Assembly: GCA_902493615.1 (NCBI GenBank)
Contig: CABUQK010000033.1
Location: forward strand, 1-17,422
Origin: an uncultured Collinsella sp.
GTDB taxonomy: Bacteria; Actinomycetota; Coriobacteriia; Coriobacteriales; Coriobacteriaceae
Length of the DNA stretch: 17,422 nt
Reading direction: 5' to 3'
In this document: positions 1 to 7,129 of the stretch, piece by piece
How the letters are laid out: each line of letters opens with the position of its first letter
Position numbering within the stretch: position 1 is the stretch's first letter
The notes under the pieces: generated by a model
The model's input: the letters and a program-made list of their open reading frames with translations, nothing else
Databases searched by the model: none
Told to the model about the DNA's origin: nothing
Made by a program: the position numbers and the translations under genes

Positions 1-71
1 GGAAAGACGGGCCTCATGCGCGAGGACGTTTTCAAAACCAAGCCCGGCCCCGACCGGACAGACCACAAACG

Positions 72-2024
72 CTACAGGTTCTTGACACCCATCGCGCGCA
101 TGGCGTTCAGGATGGCGATGATCGCCACGCCTACGTCGCCGAACACGGCAAGCCACATGTCGGCAATGCCCAGCGCTGCCAGCACCAGGATCAGCAGCTT
201 AACGCCCAGCGCAAAGATGATGTTCTGCCAGACAATCGCCATGGTCTTGCGCGCCACGCGAATCGCGCGGGAAATGTTGGACGGCTTGTCATCCATGAGC
301 ACAACATCGGCGGCCTCAATCGCGGCGTCGGAACCCATAGCGCCCATGGCAATGCCCACATCGGCGCGCGTAAGCACGGGCGCATCATTGATGCCGTCGC
401 CCACAAAGGCGAGCTTGCCCTTGCCACTCTCGGTTGCAAGCAGCGCTTCAACACGCTCGACCTTGTCGCCCGGCAGCAGCTGCGCGTGGAACTCGTCGAG
501 CCCCAGCCGCTTGGCCACCGCAGCAGCCACTTCCTCGCGGTCGCCCGTGAGCATGACGGTGCGCTTGACGCCGGCGGCGTGCAGGTCGCGGATCGTCTGC
601 TCGGCATCGGCCTTAACGGTGTCTGCAATCACGATGTGGCCGGCGTACACGCCGTCAACGAGCACGTGGAGGATTGTGCCGACAACCTCACGGTCCGGTG
701 CTTCAACGCCGGCCGCGGCGAGCATCTTTGCGTTGCCAACGACGACGTGCTTGCCGTCGATGGTTGCCGTCACGCCGTGGCCCGCGTCGTTGGCGGAGTT
801 GCTTACGCGCTTGGGGTCGACCTCGCCCTGGTAGGCGACACGCACGGACTGCGCGATGGGGTGATCGGAGAACGACTCCGCAAGGGCTGCGACTTCAAGC
901 AGCGACTGCTCGGTGTAGCCGGCCTCGGGGTGTACCGCCACGACCGAAAACGTGCCGTTGGTGAGCGTGCCGGTCTTGTCAAAGACGACGGTGTCCACAT
1001 CGGCGAGCGTCTCGAGGTAGTTGGAGCCCTTGATGAGGACGCCCAGCTTGGATGCGCCGCCAATGCCGCCAAAGAAGCTGAGCGGGACGCTAATCACGAG
1101 CGCGCACGGGCAGCTGACGACCAGGAAGGTCAGGCCGCGCAGGATCCAGTCGGACCAGGCGCCGGTGACCAAGCCGCCGCCGAGCGCGAGTACCGCGGCA
1201 GCGCCGGTGACGGCGGGCGTGTAGACGCGGGCGAAGCGCGTGATAAAGTTCTCGGTGCGCGCCTTCTTTTCGCTGGCATTTTCCACGAGCTCCAGGACGC
1301 GTGCGACGGTGGACTCGCCAAAGGGCTTGGTGGTGCGCACGTGGATGAGCCCCGTCATGTTGATGCAGCCGCTGATGATATCGTCTCCGGTTTTGGCCGG
1401 GCGGGGGACCGACTCACCGGTAAGGGCGGCGGTGTCGAGCTGGGTTTCGCCCTCGACGATGACGCCGTCGATAGGCACGCGCTCGCCGGGCTTGACCACG
1501 ATCACGGTGCCGACCGCGATGTCATCGGGGAAGACCTGCTCGAGTGTGCCGTCGGGCTGCTCGACGTTAGCGTAGTCGGGCGCGATGTCCATCATGGCAC
1601 TGATCGACTTGCGGCTCTTGCCCACGGCGTACGCCTGAAACAGCTCGCCGGCCTGGTAGAACAGCATGACGGCGGCGCCTTCGGCCATGTGCGGGTCGGT
1701 ATCGGGGAAGAGCACCATGGCAAACGCGCCGATGGTCGCGACGGCCATGAGGAAGCTCTCGTCGAAGGCCTTGCCGCGGCGGATGTTGTTGAACGCCTTC
1801 TGGAGCACGTCGTAGCCGGCAATTAGGAACGGCACCAGGAACAGCACGAAGCTGGCGTAGATGTCACCCGGGGTACCGAATGCGGCGGTAAGGGCACCGA
1901 GTTCGTCGAGGGCATACACCACCGCAAAAATGCCCAGTGCTACCAGGATGCGGTTGCGCTTATGCTCGAGTGATTCTTTTTTCTTGCGCTTCTTCTTTTT
2001 CTTTTTGGGGTCGGCGGTGGCCAT
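72..2024 (-). CDS. Zn/Cd-type P1B ATPase (ZntA/CadA-like) lacking an N-terminal HMA domain
   Basis: Predicted ATP-driven efflux pump for Zn2+, Cd2+ or Pb2+ in the cytoplasmic membrane; 650 aa. All P-type landmarks are present in order: TGES (202-205, actuator), the CPC transport motif (305-307), the phosphorylation site DKTGT (D349), HP (388-389) and GDGIND (542-547). K609 in the penultimate helix and D630 in the last helix are 21 residues apart, the same spacing as the metal-site Lys and Asp of ZntA, which supports the P1B-2 (Zn/Cd/Pb) class rather than copper. The chosen ATG has a GGGAGG ribosome site at 2034-2039. The frame stays open upstream to 2207, but that part runs into the previous gene. 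Odd points: no N-terminal metal-binding domain, and a lysine/arginine-rich N-terminus (residues 7-16 are almost all K or R) in its place. The missing domain is probably supplied by the small protein encoded just upstream. Confidence 0.95.
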   Translation of the reverse strand: MATADPKKKKKKRKKKESLEHKRNRILVALGIFAVVYALDELGALTAAFGTPGDIYASFVLFLVPFLIAGYDVLQKAFNNIRRGKAFDESFLMAVATIGAFAMVLFPDTDPHMAEGAAVMLFYQAGELFQAYAVGKSRKSISAMMDIAPDYANVEQPDGTLEQVFPDDIAVGTVIVVKPGERVPIDGVIVEGETQLDTAALTGESVPRPAKTGDDIISGCINMTGLIHVRTTKPFGESTVARVLELVENASEKKARTENFITRFARVYTPAVTGAAAVLALGGGLVTGAWSDWILRGLTFLVVSCPCALVISVPLSFFGGIGGASKLGVLIKGSNYLETLADVDTVVFDKTGTLTNGTFSVVAVHPEAGYTEQSLLEVAALAESFSDHPIAQSVRVAYQGEVDPKRVSNSANDAGHGVTATIDGKHVVVGNAKMLAAAGVEAPDREVVGTILHVLVDGVYAGHIVIADTVKADAEQTIRDLHAAGVKRTVMLTGDREEVAAAVAKRLGLDEFHAQLLPGDKVERVEALLATESGKGKLAFVGDGINDAPVLTRADVGIAMGAMGSDAAIEAADVVLMDDKPSNISRAIRVARKTMAIVWQNIIFALGVKLLILVLAALGIADMWLAVFGDVGVAIIAILNAMRAMGVKNL

Positions 2025-2047
2025 GACTCGTATCCTCCCATTTGAAT

Positions 2048-2067
2048 GTATGAACACTCGCTCATAT
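2048..2067 (-). promoter_or_regulatory. Operator-like site upstream of the P-type ATPase gene
   Basis: Reads GTATGA-N8-TCATAT, the same 20-base design as two sites in front of the repressor gene at 2787-2806 and 2822-2841. It lies 23 bases upstream of the ATPase start, between the HMA-protein gene and the pump gene. I see no convincing -35/-10 pair around it, so it may tune an internal promoter or only be bound as an extra site. The repressor of this operon is the likely ligand (inference). Confidence 0.6.
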
Positions 2068-2124
2068 AATTTCGCGAGCAAAGGCCGCGGCAAGCGCGGT
2101 CTTGCGGGTTGGCGTAAACCTTGG

Positions 2125-2343
2125 CTAGAGAATGATCTCGCAGTCCGGCTCGGCGTCGGCGGTGAACTCCACAACGCGGTCGAGGACCTCGTCGAACTCG
2201 GCGTCATCGGCCTCGAGCGTCAGCTTCTGGGTCATATAGTTGACCGAAACGGACTTGACGCCCTCGAGCTTGGCCAGCTCGTCCTGAAGCTCGCGCGCGC
2301 AGTTGGCGCAGTCGATCTCGTCGAGCTTAAACTGCTTTTTCAT
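2125..2343 (-). CDS. Free-standing heavy-metal-associated (HMA) domain protein
   Basis: A 72-residue HMA/MerP/CopZ-like ferredoxin-fold domain with the metal-binding motif DCANC (C12, C15) after the first strand. A third cysteine (C68) lies in an acidic tail (DAEPDCE). Acidic residues next to the CxxC are typical of Zn/Cd-type domains rather than copper chaperones. ATG is preceded by AAAGGA at a normal distance. It sits between the ArsR-type repressor gene (63 bases upstream) and the ATPase gene (100 bases downstream), whose product lacks such a domain. The likely role is metal delivery to, or regulation of, the pump. The fold and metal binding are well supported by the motif; partnership with the pump is inference from gene order. 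Confidence 0.88.
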   Translation of the reverse strand: MKKQFKLDEIDCANCARELQDELAKLEGVKSVSVNYMTQKLTLEADDAEFDEVLDRVVEFTADAEPDCEIIL

Positions 2344-2406
2344 GGTGGATTCCTTTCCCCGTATTTGCGGCTTGGGTGCAGGCCGCGCTGGTACCGTGGT
2401 TGGTTG

Positions 2407-2772
2407 CTATTCACAGATGTGGCTCATGCCCTGGTTGAGCATGGTGTAGACATGGTCATCGGCGAGCGAGTAGAGGATATTGCGCCCGTCGCGTCGGAAT
2501 TTAACCAGGTGCGACTGCTTGAGCGTGCGCAGCTGGTGCGATACTGCCGACTGCGAGGTTGCGGTCGCCTCGGCGATGTCGGCCACGCAGAGCTCGCGGC
2601 CCATGAGGGCATAGAGAATCTTGATGCGCGTGGTGTCGCTGAAGACCTTGAACAGGTCGGCGAGGTCGTAGAGAAGCTCCTCGTCGGGAAGGTCCTCGGG
2701 TGAGCAGGTGGTGGGGATCACGGGCTCGGTGGCCTCGGTGTCGGGTTTCGTTTCATCAACGCGGATGCTCAT
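2407..2772 (-). CDS. ArsR/SmtB-family zinc-responsive repressor
   Basis: A 121-aa winged-helix repressor predicted to leave DNA when zinc (or Cd) binds. The core around residues 59-100 has the family's recognition helix SQSAVSHQLRTL and the wing GRNILYSL. The SmtB metal sites are recognisable: D105, H107, H118 and E121 reproduce the alpha-5 site (D104, H106, H117, E120 in SmtB), and C62/D65 match the alpha-3 ligands C61/D64. C23 in the N-terminal arm could complete the alpha-3N site. E121 is the last residue. The start has AAAGGA upstream. It is the first gene of the metal operon and is preceded by a consensus promoter overlapped by an operator, so it most likely autoregulates itself, the HMA protein and the pump. 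Confidence 0.95.
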   Translation of the reverse strand: MSIRVDETKPDTEATEPVIPTTCSPEDLPDEELLYDLADLFKVFSDTTRIKILYALMGRELCVADIAEATATSQSAVSHQLRTLKQSHLVKFRRDGRNILYSLADDHVYTMLNQGMSHICE

Positions 2773-2786
2773 TGCAATATCCTTTC

Positions 2787-2806
2787 ATATGAACATGCGC
2801 TCATAT
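2787..2806 (-). promoter_or_regulatory. Second operator copy in the repressor leader
   Basis: The inverted repeat ATATGAACATGCGCTCATAT has the outer arms ATATGA and TCATAT around 8 bases. It lies downstream of the predicted -10 box, between the transcription start and the repressor ATG, a position suited to blocking elongation or to cooperative binding with the site at 2822-2841. The pattern resembles the 12-2-12 palindromes of ArsR/SmtB regulators. Confidence 0.75.
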
Positions 2807-2818
2807 AACTTGCTTCCG

Positions 2819-2846
2819 ATTATATGAGTGTATGTTCATATGTCAA
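2819..2846 (-). promoter_or_regulatory. Consensus promoter with embedded operator for the metal-resistance operon
   Basis: On the minus strand TTGACA (2841-2846) and TATAAT (2819-2824) are separated by 16 bases, a textbook sigma-70/SigA promoter. The 20-base palindrome ATATGAGTGTATGTTCATAT (2822-2841) fills the spacer and overlaps both boxes, so a bound repressor would exclude RNA polymerase. A second operator follows downstream at 2787-2806. Confidence 0.85.
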
Positions 2847-3191
2847 TGGCGTTCAGGTAATTCGTTGCACAAAATGATGGGGAATAGTGGACGAGATTCC
2901 GGACTGAGCGGTTTTGATAGCCGATGCCGGGGTGGGTGCCCCTGAGCCGTGCAAAAATTGGAGTATTCTGCAACGATAGGGGGTCTGGTAATTTATTGCA
3001 GGCCATATAATGCAGTTCAAGAGTTATCTTAGGGTGTTAATCCGATGAGTTCTTCCTCAAATGCTGCCTAACGCTCTCACGCAAGAGTGATTTCGCTTCA
3101 CATTTGGATCCACTCGAGGGTGATAGACACCCGGCTCTGCTGAATACTCGCAATTTTGCACGTCGCTAGGGTACCCACCTTGTTAGCCGGC
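2847..3191. other. Intergenic region without a supported gene
   Basis: This stretch separates the metal operon from the 3' end of the orphan nuclease-like gene. I see no coding frame with a ribosome site and family features. A lone TATAAT occurs at 3006-3011 on the plus strand with only a poor -35 candidate, and nothing obvious downstream for it to drive. The base composition is noticeably more A+T-rich than the metal operon and resembles the orphan gene next to it. Confidence 0.5.
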
Positions 3192-4382
3192 CTAGTTTCC
3201 GGCACCGAAGATCCTGCCCTCGGGCGCGAGGCTGCTTGTTTGGGCAAATGATGGGCTGTCGGATTCGACTGTCTGCATGTCATCGATTGCCGGAACTTCA
3301 TTAATTGTCGGGTCATCCAGCGTGATGCCTTCGAGTGTTGCTTTTTCGAGGTCGATTCGTTGACGATCTTCGGAATCCTGGCGGAGCTGCTTCTGAATTC
3401 GCTTTTTCTCTTCTATAAGCCTTCTGAGTACAAACTGTCTCAGGTCCTCTTGCATGATTTGAAAGTCTTTTGGCAGACGCGAGGGGCGTACGCCCTCTTT
3501 CCGCTGGATTGCTTCCATGACCCTAACAAAAGCGCTGGCATGCATAAAGGAATAACGACTGACGGTGATGATTCCGTATCCCATGGACGCAAGCGCATTC
3601 TTGCGCTCCTCATCGATAGCGCGGTCTTCTTCCGCGTCATGATAAAAACCGTTGTATTCAATGTCTGTGCGAGATTTCTTTAGATATGCATCCATAAAGA
3701 ACTTTTTGCGTCTCGTGAGATTCTTTGCGGCAGCGGTGACCTGCACCTCGTAATCGGTCTCAATTCCCTTAATACCAAGTCCTCCTTCGCTTTTAGGCAG
3801 CGTTAGCATCATGACAAAGGCCGTTTCCATAGGAGACCGGCATCCATCGCGTACACATTGGATCGCCTTTCGGGCAAGGGCCAAACCGTCGCATCTGGTA
3901 ATGGAATTAAAGAACTGCTTTAACCTTTCGGTCGAGGTGAGCGCGAAACGCTCGGTATAGGAGGTGGAAGAGTCGGTTCCAAGGGAATAAGCGCCGCACA
4001 GTTCAAAGTAGTACTCCACTAGTTCGCGAAAAGAAAGATAGGTGGCGGCCTGAAGTGCGCAAAGCTCAACGCCAACAATGAAGATGCCATCTTTGAGCTC
4101 TATAAAGCGTGAGTTCGAGAATCGTTTTGAAGAAACGTGGCACTGACAGTTCATTGCATAGCGCGCATTCCTGCGATCAAACACCATCACCTCGAGGGAA
4201 TCATTTGCGTCGAGGGAAACATCATTTTTGGTGAGCCATTCTGTGGCTGCGTCAAGGAGCGTTCCGGTGGGACATGATCCGTAAATCGCGGCAGGACTAC
4301 AGGATTCGATGCCTTTCGCAGACACCGAATGCGCGGCCTGGTAGACCGCTTTTGCAGTGGTATGTGACAATACGATACTCAT
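3192..4382 (-). CDS. Orphan protein with a predicted PD-(D/E)XK / DUF559-like nuclease region
   Basis: A 396-aa protein not assigned to a named family with certainty. The middle (about 183-290) looks like a Vsr/DUF559-type nuclease core: SPMETA (E186), a basic stretch, MDAY (D231), IEYNG (E242) followed by H248, a D..R pair (D257, R260), then a hydrophobic GYGIITVSRY strand. This is the order expected of PD-(D/E)XK folds (E...D...ExN/D). The N-terminal 130 residues carry several cysteines, including a CQC pair at 79-81. The C-terminus (310-396) is a charged helix and an acidic, low-complexity tail. No Shine-Dalgarno is visible before the ATG. A weak minus-strand promoter (TTGGAC at 4459-4464, TAAAAC at 4435-4440) could serve it. 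Lower G+C than its neighbours suggests acquisition by transfer. A role in defence or DNA processing is inference; a real protein is likely. Confidence 0.6.
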   Translation of the reverse strand: MSIVLSHTTAKAVYQAAHSVSAKGIESCSPAAIYGSCPTGTLLDAATEWLTKNDVSLDANDSLEVMVFDRRNARYAMNCQCHVSSKRFSNSRFIELKDGIFIVGVELCALQAATYLSFRELVEYYFELCGAYSLGTDSSTSYTERFALTSTERLKQFFNSITRCDGLALARKAIQCVRDGCRSPMETAFVMMLTLPKSEGGLGIKGIETDYEVQVTAAAKNLTRRKKFFMDAYLKKSRTDIEYNGFYHDAEEDRAIDEERKNALASMGYGIITVSRYSFMHASAFVRVMEAIQRKEGVRPSRLPKDFQIMQEDLRQFVLRRLIEEKKRIQKQLRQDSEDRQRIDLEKATLEGITLDDPTINEVPAIDDMQTVESDSPSFAQTSSLAPEGRIFGAGN

Positions 4383-4732
4383 GGTATATATCGTGTCAGC
4401 TAATGTCGTGTTGATGGCGCTGAGTGGAAAAGCCGTTTTAGAGGTCTAACCAAATGCTGTCCAAAAGCTTGACGCAATTATGGGCTGGTATGCCCTAAAT
4501 AAAAGTTTTCGCAGCTTAGCTATAGCATATAAATACTCAACTGCCGCACATTTGATAGTGATGCATCACCATCCGACAACGAATTACGCGTCGGGAATTG
4601 GCCGAAATCGTTCAAAATGAGGGTTCAGAATTTGTGATGGCAAATCTATCTGTGGAACGTAGGGCGGCCCCGCTGCGGGGTTTCCCGCTGCGGGGCCGCT
4701 CGTGAACGGGGCCATGCTTGTCGCAGGCGTTT
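4383..4732. other. Intergenic region between the orphan gene and the exonuclease gene
   Basis: It holds the probable minus-strand promoter of the orphan gene (weak boxes at 4459-4464 and 4435-4440) and, near the exonuclease gene, a strong G+C-rich hairpin at 4664-4699. The stretch between about 4480 and 4650 is A+T-rich and I find no gene in it. Confidence 0.5.
4664..4699 (-). terminator. Strong stem-loop after the exonuclease gene
   Basis: A 10-bp perfect stem (4664-4673 with 4690-4699), one T-T mismatch, then five more pairs (4675-4679 with 4684-4688) closing a GTTT loop. It starts 33 bases past the exonuclease stop codon. No U-run follows in the minus direction, so it is either a poor intrinsic terminator or a 3'-end stabilising hairpin. 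Confidence 0.55.
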
Positions 4733-5701
4733 CTACTTGGCAAACAGGTTCTTGAGGTTGAACTCGGCTTGGACGGTGCGGAGCATGAGGTCGGTGTCGT
4801 CGAGGCCCAGGTGCTGCTCGTTGGCGTCGGCGGCGAGGGTGCCGCGCCGGCGCGCCCAGTTCTCGAGCGCGGCGGGGGCGGATTCGCGGGGGAGCGAGCG
4901 GACGTCGGCATCCAAGCTGCGGCAGATCTGGCGCGAGTCGATGACGATGATCTTGCCGGCGCGGCGTGCCTCGGCGTAACCGTCCAGGTGGATCTTGAAC
5001 CAACTGTCTTCGAACGCGGCGTTATGCGCCATGTACGGGTACTTCTTCATAAGCTTGAGCAGCTGCTTCTGCAGTTCCTTGTTCTCGCGGAACGGCTTTT
5101 TGCCGTCGATGTCGTCCCAGGTGATGTGGTGGATATTCGACAACGGCACATCCTCGCTGCGGTAGATGTCGGGCAGGCCGCAGTAGTGTGCCTCGGCGTC
5201 GTGCGGGACGGCGTCGCTGGTGAGCTCCATGATTTCCCAACCCACATTGATGATATAACCGCGCTCGGGTGCACGGCCGGTGGTCTCGATGTCGATACCG
5301 AGCACGGTGCCCTGGATGGGCTTGCGGGCGTAGGCCACGCCGAGCGCGTCGCGGTCGCCGCGGATCTCGCGCATGACCGACGCGGCGGTGCGCTTTTGCA
5401 TCTTACCGATGGCGGCGCAGGTGTCGGCATCGGACAGGCCGCGCGAAAGCGTCGCGGGCGTCACGTTGCGCAGGCGCGCCTCGCCAATCTGGTCGCACAG
5501 GTCGCGGTTGCGGTCAGCCAGGTCGCGCACGGTGGCAAAGTCGAAGCTGGGGTCGCCCTCGGCGGTAAAGTACTCGGTTTCGAGCACCTTAAGGGCCTCC
5601 TCGCCCTTCTGGCGCTCGGACTCCATGGCGCCGTGATCGCCATAGATAAACATGGGGATAAACGGCTGACGCTCGTATTCGAGTGCTTGTGAAACGTTCA
5701 T
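4733..5701 (-). CDS. DEDDh 3'-5' exonuclease (RNase T / DNA polymerase III epsilon type)
   Basis: A 322-aa protein with an exonuclease domain at about 130-320. Exo I is GIDIETTG (D137, E139). Exo II is AHNAAFED (acidic ligand D232). Exo III is the H297...D302 pair in EQHLGLDD, giving the DEDDh set that binds two metal ions and hydrolyses 3' ends of DNA or RNA. The N-terminal ~130 residues are a charged, probably helical extension I do not recognise. They begin with an FIYGDHGAME segment, and an extension of this size is unusual for simple epsilon-like exonucleases. The start is fixed by AAGGAG upstream of the ATG. The gene is monocistronic and divergent from the permease gene at 5874. Whether it acts on DNA or RNA cannot be told from the sequence. 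Confidence 0.88.
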   Translation of the reverse strand: MNVSQALEYERQPFIPMFIYGDHGAMESERQKGEEALKVLETEYFTAEGDPSFDFATVRDLADRNRDLCDQIGEARLRNVTPATLSRGLSDADTCAAIGKMQKRTAASVMREIRGDRDALGVAYARKPIQGTVLGIDIETTGRAPERGYIINVGWEIMELTSDAVPHDAEAHYCGLPDIYRSEDVPLSNIHHITWDDIDGKKPFRENKELQKQLLKLMKKYPYMAHNAAFEDSWFKIHLDGYAEARRAGKIIVIDSRQICRSLDADVRSLPRESAPAALENWARRRGTLAADANEQHLGLDDTDLMLRTVQAEFNLKNLFAK

Positions 5702-5783
5702 ATAGCTGCTCCTTGGACGGGCCGCACCGCGCGGCTCGGGTTCATTGAGATGTGGCGAGATGATAGTTTACCATGGGCAACTA

Positions 5784-5811
5784 TTGGCATCGCGCCTAGG
5801 ACAACTACAAT
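5784..5811 (+). promoter_or_regulatory. Predicted promoter of the metal-permease gene
   Basis: TTGGCA (5784-5789) and TACAAT (5806-5811) are separated by 16 bases on the plus strand. The -10 lies inside the first of two direct repeats, and a second TACAAT (5836-5841) lies in the other. The start of transcription would fall near 5818, about 55 bases before the ATG. Confidence 0.5.
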
Positions 5812-5841
5812 ACCCTAGTTGACCGCTAGGACTTTTACAAT
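5793..5841 (+). repeat. Pair of direct repeats in the permease promoter region
   Basis: CGCCTAGGACAACTACAAT (5793-5811) and CGCTAGGACTTTTACAAT (5824-5841) repeat with a period of about 31 bases. Between them CAACTA (5802-5807) and TAGTTG (5816-5821) form an inverted repeat. The arrangement over the -10 and the transcription start looks like a regulator-binding region, probably metal-responsive given the gene it precedes (inference). Confidence 0.5.
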
Positions 5842-5873
5842 GCTGCCGAAAGACATGAAAGGTTCCATCCGTC

Positions 5874-6962
5874 ATGGATTTGCTGATTGATATTCTGCTC
5901 GACGCCGGCAAGGACACGCTCTCGCTGGCGCCGTTTTTGTTGGTGACGTATCTTGCTCTCGAGACACTTGAGCACGTTGCGGGCGACCGCGTCAACGGCG
6001 CTATCAAGCGCGCCGGCGCTGCGGGTCCTGTGGCTGGCTCGTTGCTGGGCATGGTGCCGCAGTGCGGCTTTTCGGCAATGGCGGCCACACTGTACGCCGG
6101 TCGCGTCGTGACCTTGGGCACGTTGGTGGCGGTGTTCCTTTCGACCTCCGATGAGATGCTGCCGCTGTTGCTCGCCGAGCAGGTGCCCGTGCAGACCATG
6201 GCGATGCTTTTGGCTTCGAAGGCACTGATCGCGCTGGTCACGGGCTTTATCGTGGACGCGGCTATCCGCGGCCTTCGTCGTAATGCCCGCGCGCATGCGG
6301 CGATTCGCCGTACCGTGCTGGGGACCGCTGCCAATCCGGCTCATGTGAACTGCGCGCACGACGACCATACCGGGGGCGACATCATTGATGAAGTGGCCGA
6401 GGCGGGCGTAAGTGCTGATCACATCCATGAACTGTGCGAGCGCGACCATTGCGGTTGCGATGAAGACGAGGACGAGCACGAACACGGACATGGTCACGAT
6501 CACGGTCATGAGGGCGAGCATGAACACCATGATGGCCACGGTCACTCCCACTCTCACGAGGGCGCGCCCCTCCTGTCGATTATCCGCAGCGCGATCTCGC
6601 ACACCGTGCAGGTCTCGGTATTCATTTTTCTGGTGACGCTGGTCCTGGTCGCCGTGCTCGAGACCTTCGGCGAGTCCGCGATCGAGCAGTTCCTGCGCGG
6701 CAACGAGACGCTTGCGGTCCTGGGCTCGGCACTCGTCGGCCTGATTCCCAACTGCTCGGCCAGCGTCGTCATCACGCAACTGTACCTGGAAGGCGCGCTG
6801 CAGCTGGCCCCGATGCTCGCCGGCACGCTCATCTCTGCCGGTGTGGGCTACCTGGTGCTGTTCCGCACCAACCGTAGTGCCCGCGAAAACGTCCTGTTCC
6901 TGATCATGATGTACGTCATCGGTGCCGGCTGGGGCCTCATCCTCTCCGCCTTCGGCCTCTAA
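5874..6962 (+). CDS. Putative heavy-metal/manganese exporter permease (ArsP_2-like) with a His-rich loop
   Basis: A 362-aa integral membrane protein of two related halves. The first has helices around 15-35, 55-75, 80-100 and 108-130 with the signature GMVPQCGFSA (59-68). The second has helices around 245-265, 280-300, 310-330 and 338-360 with GLIPNCSASV (289-298). The paired P-Q/N-C motifs in re-entrant positions are what I associate with the putative 10-TM heavy-metal exporter family often labelled 'putative manganese transporter'. Between the halves lies a cytosolic loop (about 160-229) packed with His, Asp, Glu and four Cys, in alternating HGH patterns typical of metal buffers. The start ATG follows a GAAAGG at a somewhat long spacing. 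The gene is monocistronic, with its own promoter and a strong terminator. The metal transported is not certain. Confidence 0.82.
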   Translation: MDLLIDILLDAGKDTLSLAPFLLVTYLALETLEHVAGDRVNGAIKRAGAAGPVAGSLLGMVPQCGFSAMAATLYAGRVVTLGTLVAVFLSTSDEMLPLLLAEQVPVQTMAMLLASKALIALVTGFIVDAAIRGLRRNARAHAAIRRTVLGTAANPAHVNCAHDDHTGGDIIDEVAEAGVSADHIHELCERDHCGCDEDEDEHEHGHGHDHGHEGEHEHHDGHGHSHSHEGAPLLSIIRSAISHTVQVSVFIFLVTLVLVAVLETFGESAIEQFLRGNETLAVLGSALVGLIPNCSASVVITQLYLEGALQLAPMLAGTLISAGVGYLVLFRTNRSARENVLFLIMMYVIGAGWGLILSAFGL

Positions 6963-6978
6963 GTGGGCCTAACAAAAC

Positions 6979-7048
6979 GGGCTTCAAAATAGCCATGCTC
7001 GGCGCCTGCACAATGCGGCGACGCATGGCATTTTGAAGCCCTTTTTTT
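6979..7048 (+). terminator. Intrinsic terminator, likely bidirectional
   Basis: A near-perfect long stem pairs 6979-6998 with 7023-7041 (one bulged A), followed by seven Ts at 7042-7048 on the plus strand. On the minus strand the same stem is followed by GTTTTGTT, so it may also stop transcripts of the UPF0178 gene coming from the right. The permease stop codon is 16 bases upstream. Confidence 0.92.
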
Positions 7049-7129
7049 GTTGAGCCATGGATTTTGAGCGCTCATACCGCCCAAAGCAAAAAAGCAGATT
7101 TCCGGGCACGTCCCAAAAATCTACCTTGG

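Noticed and set aside
1..71. Possible terminator after the ATPase stop
   Set aside because: Only short, weak stems are present and no U-run follows on the minus strand; the transcript may continue past the window edge.
486..1826. Long open frame on the plus strand opposite the metal ATPase
   Set aside because: It is the complement of a gene with full P-type ATPase motifs; its translation is low-complexity with no family features, as expected from high-G+C shadow frames.
3006..3061. TATAAT followed by a short ATG frame as a possible small gene
   Set aside because: The frame is only a few codons long, the -35 is poor and there is no family similarity.
5819..5841. TTGACC and TACAAT as a second permease promoter
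   Set aside because: The spacer is only 11 bases, too short for a sigma-70-type promoter.
6468..6570. His-rich repeated codons in the permease gene considered as a repeat or CRISPR-like array
   Set aside because: The repetition comes from HGH/HEH codons in a coding loop and has no regular repeat-spacer form. No CRISPR array was found anywhere in the window.
5835..6779. Minus-strand open frame opposite the permease
   Set aside because: Arg/His/Gln-rich shadow of the His-rich membrane protein; the plus strand shows membrane helices, a promoter and a terminator.
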